Below, one piece after another: positions 1 to 6,706 of a stretch of DNA of 19,554 bases; position 1 is the first letter of the stretch; the number at the start of each line of letters is the position of its first letter. Position numbers and translations under genes: made by a program. The notes under the pieces were generated by a model. It ran no database searches and was not told where the DNA came from. It saw only the letters and a list, made by a program, of their open reading frames with translations. The stretch lies in NCBI GenBank assembly GCA_003248565.1, contig QFOV01000030.1, positions 1 through 19,554 of the forward strand. The letters are read 5' to 3'. The DNA comes from Stenotrophomonas sp. (lineage in GTDB: Bacteria > Pseudomonadota > Gammaproteobacteria > Xanthomonadales > Xanthomonadaceae).

Positions 1-109
1 TCTTCATCAGGTTGTAGATGTGGGCGCGTTTGAAGCCGGACTTCGCTTCAACTTCATCGAGCCGCAGGATGCGGCGCTCGTGCGGTGGCAGTACAGGTAC
101 TTGCGACAT
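1..109 (-). CDS. alpA: AlpA-family transcriptional regulator, N-terminal part (runs off window)
   Basis: The first 36 residues are visible, starting at the ATG at 109-107 behind an AGGAG Shine-Dalgarno about eight bases upstream. The stretch RRILRLDEVEAKSGFKRAHI followed by YNLMK is the helix-turn-helix opening typical of AlpA/MerR-like excisionase-type regulators. These are small DNA-binding proteins common in prophages and ICEs. It is transcribed away from the attachment site at 1803-1820 and lies 118 bases downstream of a BisR-like gene. In ICEclc, alpA opens the operon that carries the parA-shi-bisDC regulators, so the genes to the left of this window may be the same (inference). The rest of the protein is outside the window. 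Confidence 0.85.
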   Translation of the reverse strand, partial: MSQVPVLPPHERRILRLDEVEAKSGFKRAHIYNLMK

Positions 110-227
110 GGCGGTCACTCCTGAACGCTCAGTGGCGTTTGTTGGCGTGACCTCTATTCAATAGACATGGCTGCAAAAAGACATTGCAAATGCAATCTCC
201 GAGACTGCACATACAAGATGGAAGAAT
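110..227 (-). promoter_or_regulatory. Intergenic region with two palindromes, probable alpA promoter/operator
   Basis: This is the gap between the BisR-like gene and alpA, read on the minus strand. It holds a 13-base palindrome with arms TCTATT/AATAGA (153-165) and a 14-base palindrome with arms ATTGCA/TGCAAT (183-196). They lie 44-87 bases upstream of the alpA start codon, where an activator or repressor would bind. No convincing -35/-10 pair could be assigned. In ICEclc the corresponding promoter is switched on by BisR and kept on by BisDC (recalled literature); whether these palindromes are the binding sites is inference. Confidence 0.45.
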
Positions 228-974
228 TCACGCGGCTGCGCTACGCACATTCTTCCTGGCGTTGGCGAACTTGCCGTTCAAGGTTCGCTCCGTGATGCCC
301 ATGGTGCCGCCATAGTGGGCGAGCAATGCGGTGACGATTGCCTCCTGCGTCTTGAAGCTGGAGTACGGCACACCCGATGGGGATTGACCCAGCATCAGCG
401 TCAGCATGCCACCGATGATGTTCAGGTACGTGGTCTCCGCTCGATCACTGATCGCGCACTGCTTGGATGCCAACAGCACCGCGGACTGCTTGAGCAAGGC
501 TTCGTGTTGCGCTTGAAGTTTGCGCATCTCACGCCGGCTATGGTCCAGCGCGGCCTGCAGAGCCTGCCGTTCCAGCAGGATTGCCTGTCCTGTTTCCAGG
601 GTGATGGAGGGATGCGCCATGCGCTCGCTGCGGCTGAACAGGAATCCGGGTCGATGCTCAGGATAGTGAGTGCGCATCCAGCGTTTCAGATCGACGTGGC
701 GGATGGTCAGATCGGGTGAACTCACCAACTCTGGGTCATTGAGCGTGATCCCGTTCTTGCCAAAGGGCAGTTCCGAGTTGAGGATGCCGTCGTAGATGCG
801 TTCCGAGTACAGCCGACACTCGTTCCATCGCGGGCAGTCCAATGTCTGCGGCAGGCACCGCGGTGATGCGATCGAGGCGAGGATCGACGCCTTGTACCGC
901 AACAACCCAGCCCACCGTATGGCAGCTTCGATGGGACGATAGAACACCTTTGATAATGGTGGCTCCTTGTGCAT
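228..974 (-). CDS. ICE regulatory protein, BisR-like (248 aa)
   Basis: This 248-residue protein starts at ATG 974-972 behind AAAGGAG. No named domain is recognisable. The middle (about residues 125-170, ILLERQALQAALDH onward) is charged and heptad-like, suggesting a coiled coil. The C-terminus carries ITERTLNGKFANARKNV, which could be a DNA-contacting helix. It is the last gene before the attachment site and sits upstream of alpA in the same direction. Its size and place match BisR of ICEclc (about 250 aa, no Pfam domain, regulator that triggers the alpA promoter). The identity is inferred from gene order and recalled properties, not an alignment. Alternative: an uncharacterised ICE protein of the same family with another role. 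Confidence 0.65.
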   Translation of the reverse strand: MHKEPPLSKVFYRPIEAAIRWAGLLRYKASILASIASPRCLPQTLDCPRWNECRLYSERIYDGILNSELPFGKNGITLNDPELVSSPDLTIRHVDLKRWMRTHYPEHRPGFLFSRSERMAHPSITLETGQAILLERQALQAALDHSRREMRKLQAQHEALLKQSAVLLASKQCAISDRAETTYLNIIGGMLTLMLGQSPSGVPYSSFKTQEAIVTALLAHYGGTMGITERTLNGKFANARKNVRSAAA

Positions 975-1048
975 GTTTTCGTCTCCTTTCGGAAGCGCTA
1001 CATCACCGGCTCCTTTCTCGCCCTGCCAAGGGCTGTTGTGTCGTTATG

Positions 1049-1116
1049 CCTGTGGCGGATGCCAGGGACGAATGCCCCGGAACGTGGGCGGACGAGATCA
1101 TGGCATCCGCCACAGG
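1049..1116. repeat. Perfect 16-bp inverted repeat upstream of the BisR-like gene
   Basis: CCTGTGGCGGATGCCA (1049-1064) is matched exactly by its reverse complement at 1101-1116, with 36 bases between. It lies 75-142 bases upstream of the BisR-like start codon, so it could be a two-half-site operator or a structured leader. There is no T-run beside it, so it is not a simple terminator. Confidence 0.7.
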
Positions 1117-1705
1117 TGGCCCTCTCTTGCTCAATGTGCAAGAATCGACCAGTTGCCGGCCCGTCGAGTAACAAGGAAGAAGCACGCTCGACAATGGCGC
1201 TCACGGTGCCAGCGTCATGGGGTGCGTCAGGCGTATCAAGACCGATTCGCTATGGTCTGATATCCCTACGGTTTCACAAGTCGCGCTGGGGCGCAGTCGT
1301 TGCTCAACGTCCAGAGGGACGCAGAGAAAACCGCGCGTGTGATGCTTGTTCTGGCATCCTGATATATCGACATAGCATCCAGCGATCCTGGGCTGTGGCC
1401 AGTTTGAGGCTGTTGCGCGCCGCTCCCACACGGTCGCCAGCTGACCAGGTGATGTGAACATGCGCCCCATCTTTCCTTGCTCGCCGCTTGGCCTTCATCA
1501 CGAACAGCCTTGGGCTGTGGTGCGCACGGCATCAAACCAAGCGCGGTCTCAACGTTCGATGCTGATGCCATTCCTGACGCAAGGAGACCTGAGTGTCGAG
1601 CGGCGTTGCAGGGGCGGGCCTCTGGTAGCCGTGTATTCTGCGTCGGTTGTCAGGGGATGAAATGGCAGTCCTTGGACGCTGATGGAAGTTGTTGGATGAG
1701 TTTTG

Positions 1706-1734
1706 TTGCCGAGGGCGAAGAACAAGGCTATAAT
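1706..1734 (+). promoter_or_regulatory. Outward-facing sigma70 promoter at the ICE end (Pcirc-like)
   Basis: TTGCCG (1706-1711), a 17-base spacer and a perfect TATAAT (1729-1734) face the attachment site 70 bases away. In the integrated state transcription from about 1741 crosses the tRNA fragment and meets the terminator at 1862-1885, so no gene is served. In an excised circle the same promoter would read across attP into the left end, where integrases of this family lie. ICEclc has such a promoter (Pcirc) at its right end. The -10/-35 match is seen; the role is inferred. Confidence 0.65.
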
Positions 1735-1802
1735 TCAGGCCTTCGCTGCTCACGGCGGCGAAGAATGTGATTGGGAAACAAGGATTTAGCGCCCTAGTGC
1801 CT

Positions 1803-1820
1803 GTCTCGTTTCCCGCTCCA
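1803..1820 (+). repeat. ICE attachment site: 18-bp copy of the tRNA-Gly 3' end
   Basis: GTCTCGTTTCCCGCTCCA is identical to the last 18 bases of the intact tRNA-Gly at 6366-6383, and the match stops exactly at both ends. No tRNA body precedes it, so it is the duplicated 3' end left when an element integrated into a tRNA-Gly gene. The rebuilt tRNA gene should lie at the far left end of the element, outside the window. The following terminator (1862-1885) probably belonged to that tRNA gene. The sequence agrees with the 18-bp target I recall for ICEclc. Confidence 0.88.
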
Positions 1821-1861
1821 GATAATGGCCAGCAGATTCCATGTGATATCTGCAGGTAAAG

Positions 1862-1885
1862 AAAAGCCCCCGACGGGGCTTTTTT
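1862..1885. terminator. Bidirectional rho-independent terminator
   Basis: The stem AAAAGCCCC (1862-1870) pairs with GGGGCTTTT (1875-1883) and a T-run follows. The A-run on the left makes it work on the minus strand too. It would end the former tRNA-Gly transcript on the plus strand and the pnuC operon on the minus strand. Confidence 0.85.
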
Positions 1886-1909
1886 GTTGTCCGCGATTTA
1901 CCTTCAGCC

Positions 1910-1935
1910 AGCTGCTGCCGACATCGGCAGCAGCT
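1910..1935 (-). terminator. Strong hairpin just downstream of pnuC
   Basis: AGCTGCTGCCGA (1910-1921) pairs perfectly with TCGGCAGCAGCT (1924-1935) around a two-base loop. It begins 18 bases after the pnuC stop codon. No T-run follows on the minus strand, so it is more likely a 3' stabilising hairpin ahead of the terminator at 1862-1885 than a terminator by itself. Confidence 0.5.
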
Positions 1936-1953
1936 GACGATGCGTGACGCTGC

Positions 1954-2550
1954 TCAGCGCGCGCCGTGCGCTGCAGGTTCCGCAGTGGGGGTGTGGGCCG
2001 CTGCACTCCATGCACGCAGCCCGACCATGGCAAGACCGAGGAAGAATACGTACAGCGCCGCGGTCACATGCAGTGACTTGAACAGATACGCGCCCACGTA
2101 CACCACGTCGACCACGATCCACAGCCACCAGGTGGCGGTATGGCGGCGTGCCTGCCACCACTGTGCGACCAGGCTCAATCCGGTGAGTATCGCGTCCAGC
2201 CACGGCAGCGAGGCATCGGTGAAGCTGTGCATGCCGGCGCCAAGCGCGATGCCGCCAAGCAGGCCGATGCCCAGGTCACGCAGCATCTTGCTGCGTGACA
2301 GGGGCACGATGCGCACGCTGCCTTCGTCGGCGGCATGGCGACGCCAGTTGATCCAGCCGTAGACCAGGAAAACGGCAAAGGCGAGCTGTAGCAGGGTGTC
2401 CGAATACAACTTGGCTTCGGCGAATACCAGTGCATACAGCGCCACCGACAACAGGCCGACCGGCCAGGCGACCATCCGCCGTTGCGCCATCAGCCAGACG
2501 CCGAGGATGCTGCATAGCGCGGCCGACCATTCGAGCGTTGCGCTGCTCAC
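1954..2550 (-). CDS. pnuC: PnuC-family vitamin transporter, probable thiamine transporter (PnuT type)
   Basis: This 198-residue inner-membrane protein has about seven hydrophobic segments and the family's signature stretches: WPVGLLSVALYALVFAEAKL near residue 30 and LYSDTLLQ followed by VYGWINW near residue 65. PnuC proteins are facilitators; the best known take up nicotinamide riboside. Here the gene is downstream of a TPP riboswitch and a TonB-dependent receptor, which points to thiamine, as in the PnuT subgroup. The start is GTG (2550-2548) and shares GTGA with the receptor's stop codon, so translation is probably coupled. The family is clear; the substrate is inferred from the riboswitch and neighbours. 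The alternative is nicotinamide riboside. Confidence 0.85.
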   Translation of the reverse strand: MSSATLEWSAALCSILGVWLMAQRRMVAWPVGLLSVALYALVFAEAKLYSDTLLQLAFAVFLVYGWINWRRHAADEGSVRIVPLSRSKMLRDLGIGLLGGIALGAGMHSFTDASLPWLDAILTGLSLVAQWWQARRHTATWWLWIVVDVVYVGAYLFKSLHVTAALYVFFLGLAMVGLRAWSAAAHTPTAEPAAHGAR

Positions 2551-4721
2551 AGCGCGACGCTCACCGATAGGCGTGCCTGCCGCGGTGCGCCCGGGAACAG
2601 GTAGTAATCGCCCATGCTGCTGCCGGTGTCACGCCAGTAGAAGCGGTTGAAGAGATTGTCCACCGACAGGTTCCAGCTCACTGCGTGGTCCTGCAACTGG
2701 TGCTGGAAGCGCAGGCCGGCATCGAACAGGTTGTAGCTCGGTGCGCGTACGGCGGCATCAGCGCGCGCGGTATTGGCCGATGCGTAGCGCCAGCCGCCGG
2801 TCAGGTCCAGCCCTTCTACGAAGGGCAGCGCATAGCTCAGGTGCACGCTGGTGCGCAGCTTGGGAACGTTGACCAGCTGGTGGCCTTCGTAGCTTGGCGT
2901 GCCGGTATCGCGTGCACGTGCCTGCAATACGCTGGCGCTGGCGACGATCTGCAGTGCATCGGTGAGCTGGCCGTTGGCGGTCAGTTCAAGGCCGACGTGG
3001 GCCTGCTTGCCCTCCTCGACGAAGGTGTAGCCGACGTCGCTGTTGTCGGGCTTTGCGTACTGGTACGGCTGGGTGGTGCGGAACAGTGCCGCGCCCAGCG
3101 TCAGCTGCTCGCTGCTGGAATACTTCACGCCGACTTCGAGCTGGCGCGACTGCACTGCCGGCAGGAAGGTGTCGGCATTGGCGGTCCAGAACGGTGCTTC
3201 CTGGCCCAGCGAGATGCCTTCGACATAGCTGGCGTAGGCATTGGTGCTGTCGCTGGCCTTCCACATCACCGCAGTCTGCGGCAGGAAGCGCGACAGGCGA
3301 CTGCGACGTTGCGGGTTGCCGCGCTTGTCGTAGGCGCGTTCGTCCAGGCGCACGTAGCGGCCGCCGGCCAGCCACTGCCAGTCTTCATTGAGCTGGATGC
3401 GGTCCAATGCGAAGACGGCGGTCTGGCGGCTGTCCAGGCGACGTGCGGGCGCGCCGGGTATCAGCGGCGAGGATTCGAATACGGGCAGCTGCTTGTCGTG
3501 GATATTGACCGTGCCGACGTATTCGTTGACGTTGCGGCGCTTGTCCACGGTACGCCGGAACTGGTCCGCACCCATGGTCAGCTGATGGCCGATGCTGCCG
3601 GTGTCGAAGTTGCCGCGCAGCTCGGCGCGCAGCTCCTGGTTGCGACGAGTGTCGTCCGGGCTGCGGTAGTCGTAGATGTCGTAATCGCCGTTGGGGGCGA
3701 AGTAATTGCCCGGCACGCTGCCATCGGCACATTCGGCGGCGTAGTAGCAGCCATAGGCGAAGGCGACGTTGTCATCGATCACCGTGCGGCTGTGGCTGGC
3801 GGCAACGCGGGATTGCCAGTTGGCATTGAAATCGTAGGTGTGCAGCGCGGTGATATTGGTGCTGGCAATGCCTACCGGCTGCTGCCACGGCTGATAGCCG
3901 AGCAACTGCTCACGGTCCACGCCGGTCGGCAGTTCACGTCCGCCCAACAGCTGGTAGCCGGAGGCCGAGCGCTGCGCGCTGGTCTGGTAGTTGGCATCCA
4001 CTTCAAGCTTGCCGCGCTCGCCGATCAGCCAGTCGCTCGCCAGCGAATAGAAATTGCGGCGGCCATCGGCATGTTCGATATAGGAACTGCTGTCGTCCCA
4101 GGCGGCGTTGAAGCGCAGGCCGATGCGCGGGGTCAGCCAATGACCGACGTCGATGGCGGCATAGCGCGAGCCTTCGTTGTCGGTGCCCAAGGTGACGGTG
4201 CGTACTTCGGCCGGCCGCTTGCCGACGTAGTTGATGATGCCGCCCGGCGCCATCACGCCGGCCGCCAGGCCAGCTTCGCCCTTGAGCACTTCCACTGACT
4301 GCAGGTTCTCCAGTGCCAGGCGCTGTTCTCCTGCTATCGACATGCCGTTGAAGCGGTAGCCGGTGGCCGTATCCAGCGCGAAGCCGCGGATGGCGACGTT
4401 CTGGTAGTAACCGATCGGGGCATAGGCATCGCCGAGCGAGGCGTCATTGCTGGCCAGCTCGGACAGCGAGCGCACCTGCTGGTGGCCGAGGAAGTCGCGG
4501 TCCAGCACGTTCATCGATGCCGGCGTGCTTTTCCAGTCGCCGCTGCCGAAGCTGTTGGCGCGGGAGTTGTACGTCTCCGGCTGGCGGGCCTGCACGCGTA
4601 CGGTGGCCAGTTCGGTCGGGGAGTGTTCGGCAGCAGCGTCAAGGCCGGTGTCGCTGGCGTACAGCGGCAGAGCGGTGCTCAAGGCGAGAGACAGCAACGT
4701 GGGGCGCAGGCAGCGGTTCAT
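2547..4721 (-). CDS. TonB-dependent outer-membrane receptor, probable thiamine uptake
   Basis: This 724-residue protein begins with a signal peptide (LLSLALSTALPLYA, cleavage near residue 22). A plug domain follows (about residues 50-165, with the NVAIRGF and VEVLKGEAGLAAG motifs), then a beta-barrel to the C-terminal ARLSVSVAL. Proteins of this shape are usually labelled siderophore receptors. Here the leader carries a TPP riboswitch and the next gene is a PnuC-type transporter, so the likely cargo is thiamine or a derivative. The start ATG (4721-4719) lies 83 bases after the riboswitch aptamer; the ribosome-binding site is weak (GAAGAC), which would suit translational control. No frameshift is seen. 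Confidence 0.88.
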   Translation of the reverse strand: MNRCLRPTLLSLALSTALPLYASDTGLDAAAEHSPTELATVRVQARQPETYNSRANSFGSGDWKSTPASMNVLDRDFLGHQQVRSLSELASNDASLGDAYAPIGYYQNVAIRGFALDTATGYRFNGMSIAGEQRLALENLQSVEVLKGEAGLAAGVMAPGGIINYVGKRPAEVRTVTLGTDNEGSRYAAIDVGHWLTPRIGLRFNAAWDDSSSYIEHADGRRNFYSLASDWLIGERGKLEVDANYQTSAQRSASGYQLLGGRELPTGVDREQLLGYQPWQQPVGIASTNITALHTYDFNANWQSRVAASHSRTVIDDNVAFAYGCYYAAECADGSVPGNYFAPNGDYDIYDYRSPDDTRRNQELRAELRGNFDTGSIGHQLTMGADQFRRTVDKRRNVNEYVGTVNIHDKQLPVFESSPLIPGAPARRLDSRQTAVFALDRIQLNEDWQWLAGGRYVRLDERAYDKRGNPQRRSRLSRFLPQTAVMWKASDSTNAYASYVEGISLGQEAPFWTANADTFLPAVQSRQLEVGVKYSSSEQLTLGAALFRTTQPYQYAKPDNSDVGYTFVEEGKQAHVGLELTANGQLTDALQIVASASVLQARARDTGTPSYEGHQLVNVPKLRTSVHLSYALPFVEGLDLTGGWRYASANTARADAAVRAPSYNLFDAGLRFQHQLQDHAVSWNLSVDNLFNRFYWRDTGSSMGDYYLFPGAPRQARLSVSVAL

Positions 4722-4803
4722 TCGATTCGTCTTCAGGCAACAAGGGAGACGAAGCGAAGGCGCGCATGCGCAGCGCCAATGACGGCGCTACGGCTGCTGC
4801 TCA

Positions 4804-4880
4804 AAGCTCCCTACGCCGGTGCAAACCGGATCAGGTTCCAAGGGACTCTCTCAGCCTGGCAAATCCAGGCACCCCCGCTT
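4804..4880 (-). promoter_or_regulatory. TPP riboswitch (THI element)
   Basis: Read on the minus strand, the RNA contains GGGGGTGCC, CTGAGAGAGTCCC, GAACCTGATCCGG and GGCGTAGGGA in the order and spacing of the conserved THI box. The outer P1 helix is AAGC/GCUU, at 4877-4880 and 4804-4807. It lies 83 bases before the receptor start codon. A hairpin with arms AGCGCC/GGCGCT (4772-4789) follows but no U-run, so thiamine pyrophosphate more likely blocks translation than ends transcription. A C5 run at 4884-4888 could pair with the G5 of the aptamer as an alternative fold. Confidence 0.95.
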
Positions 4881-4929
4881 CAAGGGGGCATTTCACTACA
4901 AATGCGAACGATTTGCGAGTCGGGGCGCT

Positions 4930-6066
4930 TCAGGCGGTCGCGTGCAGGGCGTGCAACAAGGCGTGGCCATGCTGGCTGGCAAACCATTCAGGGTGGCCGA
5001 GCATGAATGGCTGCCAGGCGACATCGGCATTCGCGGTGGAGCCGGTGACGCCTTCGAAATACTCGACTTCGGACAGTGCAAAGTCGAAATGGACCATTGG
5101 CAGAAGGTCGGCCAGCAGGTGTACCCGTTCGGCCGACAAGGGCAACACTTCGCGGTAGCCGTCGAGCAGGGCCAATGCGATATCGATACGTACCGCCTCG
5201 GCGCCGCGCTCCAGTTCCAGCCAGGCCACGGCATTGCGTTCGATGGCGGTGGCCAGGTCGAACAGGGCGCTGGTGGGGGAGGCCAGGCCGAAATCGAGCA
5301 CGCTGCTGACCTGCATCGCGTTGTCGCCGTGGCCCCACAGCAGGTTGGAGACGTGCCAGTCGTTGTGCGCCCACAACTGCGGTTCTGTCTGCAGGCGCGC
5401 GGCCAGTCCGGCATGCCAGGGCAGGACGCTGCGCCGCAACTGCTGCTCCCAAGGGATACGTGCGAGGTAACGGGCCAGTCCGGGGCGGTTGTGCAGATCG
5501 GCCTTGAGCGCGGCGATCGGGTCTTCGCTACGGATCAGATCATCACGGGCGACCAGTAGTTGCGTGCTGCGCTGGGGTGCGTGATAGCTGGCTGAAGCGC
5601 GGTGCAGCGTGGCCAGCATGCGGCCGGCAGTGTGGGCTCGCTCGACTTCGGTCAGCAGCGTCCACGAAGGTGCATCGCGGTACAGGTCCTGGCCATCGGC
5701 TACGGCGTGCAGTTCGTAGGTCCAATCGCCGTGCGCAATGGCGGTCTGACCATCGTGGCCATGCAGGAGCTGGGTAACCGGAACCCCGGCACTCGCGAGG
5801 TGGGTGATGAATTGATGCTCTTCCTGCAGGCACATGGCGCTGCGCACCAGTCGGTGATGGCGTTTGACGAAGACCCTGCCGTGCTGGCCCTGGACAATCG
5901 CGGCGGCCGACATCGGCCGCGGGCTGTGCCATAGCAGGGTGCTGTCAGCGTCCAACTGCGGGTAGCGATTACGCAGCCAGGCAAGCTCGGTCGCATTGAT
6001 GGGGGGCCAGTCAGCAGCCACTTCATCGTTGTTCAGGCCTTGCACGCGGTGGGATTGCTGGGTCAT
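4930..6066 (-). CDS. Choline/aminoglycoside-kinase-fold phosphotransferase, possible thiamine kinase
   Basis: This 378-residue soluble protein has the APH/ChoK-type kinase fold. RVFVKRH (about residues 64-70) carries the ATP-binding lysine, AHNDWHVSNLLW (233-244) the catalytic aspartate 236 and asparagine 241, and VLDFGLA (256-262) the metal-binding aspartate. It is transcribed in the same direction as the receptor-pnuC operon but lies upstream of the riboswitch, so it needs its own promoter. PnuC-type facilitators need an intracellular kinase to trap the substrate. A thiamine or pyrimidine kinase role is therefore attractive but inferred only from position. Homoserine-kinase-like or unrelated small-molecule kinases are alternatives. 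No clear Shine-Dalgarno precedes the ATG at 6066. Confidence 0.75.
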   Translation of the reverse strand: MTQQSHRVQGLNNDEVAADWPPINATELAWLRNRYPQLDADSTLLWHSPRPMSAAAIVQGQHGRVFVKRHHRLVRSAMCLQEEHQFITHLASAGVPVTQLLHGHDGQTAIAHGDWTYELHAVADGQDLYRDAPSWTLLTEVERAHTAGRMLATLHRASASYHAPQRSTQLLVARDDLIRSEDPIAALKADLHNRPGLARYLARIPWEQQLRRSVLPWHAGLAARLQTEPQLWAHNDWHVSNLLWGHGDNAMQVSSVLDFGLASPTSALFDLATAIERNAVAWLELERGAEAVRIDIALALLDGYREVLPLSAERVHLLADLLPMVHFDFALSEVEYFEGVTGSTANADVAWQPFMLGHPEWFASQHGHALLHALHATA

Positions 6067-6135
6067 CGGAACAGGCTGGGACAGGTGATGCGAGGGAGGC
6101 GAGATGGTACGTCAGCTCCGCCAAGGCTGCTGAAT

Positions 6136-6204
6136 GTAGTGCCGAGCCATGCTCGGCTAGGGGCCTTCCCGGTAAAGCGCCAGCCGAGCATGGCTCGGCT
6201 CTAC
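6136..6204. repeat. SMAG (GTAG) REP dimer
   Basis: Two palindromic units, each GTAG-ended with a GCCGAGCATGGCTCGGC-type core, face each other at 6136-6158 and 6182-6204. This is the inverted-pair form of the repeat typical of Stenotrophomonas. It lies between the phosphotransferase start and tRNA-Gly. Confidence 0.85.
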
Positions 6205-6290
6205 AGGGATTCAAGATCCAACGCCGACAGCCAGACAAGCCATGTGAAAGGAATTGTTAAAAAGCGCTGGCGCGCCCCTGCCGAAGTCTG

Positions 6291-6296
6291 TATGAT
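6291..6296 (+). promoter_or_regulatory. -10 box of the tRNA-Gly promoter
   Basis: TATGAT lies 12 bases before the first base of the tRNA, so transcription would start at about 6303. No good -35 hexamer stands at the ideal distance; TTGTTA at 6254-6259 is too far upstream. Confidence 0.5.
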
Positions 6297-6307
6297 TCGC
6301 CCACACC

Positions 6308-6383
<76 letters not shown>

Positions 6384-6389
6384 ATTCGG

Positions 6390-6415
6390 AAAGGGCCCCC
6401 GCAGCGGGGTCTTTT
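6390..6415 (+). terminator. Terminator after tRNA-Gly
   Basis: A stem of about ten pairs, including two G-T wobbles, joins AAAGGGCCCC to GGGGTCTTTT around a short loop. It begins six bases after the CCA end of the tRNA. Confidence 0.7.
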
Positions 6416-6455
6416 CATGTCGAGGCGGTGTAATGCTTCGGCGGTGCAGTAGTTT

Positions 6456-6529
6456 GGCCTGGTAGCAGAGTGGTTATGCAGCGGATTGCAAATCCGCGTA
6501 CGCCGGTTCGATTCCGACCCAGGCCTCCA
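6456..6529 (+). tRNA. tRNA-Cys (anticodon GCA)
   Basis: The 74-base cloverleaf has acceptor stem GGCCTGG/CCAGGCC, anticodon stem GCGGA/TCCGC, anticodon GCA in the loop TTGCAAA, discriminator T and an encoded CCA. It follows tRNA-Gly by 72 bases, with a terminator between, so it probably has its own promoter. Confidence 0.96.
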
Positions 6530-6540
6530 TGTAGCAAGCA

Positions 6541-6567
6541 AAAAGCCCTGAGAAATCAGGGCTTTTT
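6541..6567 (+). terminator. Rho-independent terminator after tRNA-Cys
   Basis: AAAAGCCCTGA (6541-6551) pairs with TCAGGGCTTTT (6556-6566) around a GAAA tetraloop and ends in a T-run. The A/T flanks also allow it to act on the minus strand. Confidence 0.9.
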
Positions 6568-6706
6568 TGTTTTCTGCGATTTGCTTCCGGTCAGCAGAGT
6601 CCAGGAGTGTGGCGGCGGAGTGCGCTGTTTGTCGCCGTTTCCGGCGGGCGAGCCGCCGCTGACATGCTGCGTGTGAGTGAACGCAAACGTTGCTGGCGGG
6701 CCGCTG

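Larger units (their letters stand above)
975..1802. other. Gene-free right end of the ICE
   Basis: About 830 bases between the BisR-like gene and the attachment site hold no convincing gene. The open frames here are short, overlapping on both strands and lack ribosome-binding sites or recognisable motifs. The stretch contains a perfect 16-base inverted repeat (1049-1116), an outward sigma70 promoter (1706-1734) and a hairpin just after it (1741-1763). From memory, ICEclc also has a gene-poor end of similar length beyond bisR. Confidence 0.6.

Noticed and set aside
1049..1116. Integron attC-like site
   Set aside because: The inverted repeat is perfect and lacks the R-box/L-box core sites and unpaired bases of attC; no integron integrase is present.
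842..1770. Several overlapping open frames of 60-160 codons on both strands near the ICE end
   Set aside because: None has a Shine-Dalgarno, motif or plausible protein composition, and they contradict one another; the stretch is better read as non-coding.
1773..1814. GGGAAAC/GTTTCCC pairing as a remnant tRNA acceptor stem
   Set aside because: The sequence between cannot form D, anticodon or T arms, and the left arm does not match tRNA-Gly; only the 18-base 3' end is shared.
2685..4298. 537-codon open frame on the plus strand
   Set aside because: It lies entirely antisense to the TonB-dependent receptor, has no recognisable domain and owes its length to GC-rich third-position bias.
6254..6259. 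TTGTTA as the -35 box of tRNA-Gly
   Set aside because: It stands 31 bases from the TATGAT -10 box, far beyond a working sigma70 spacing.
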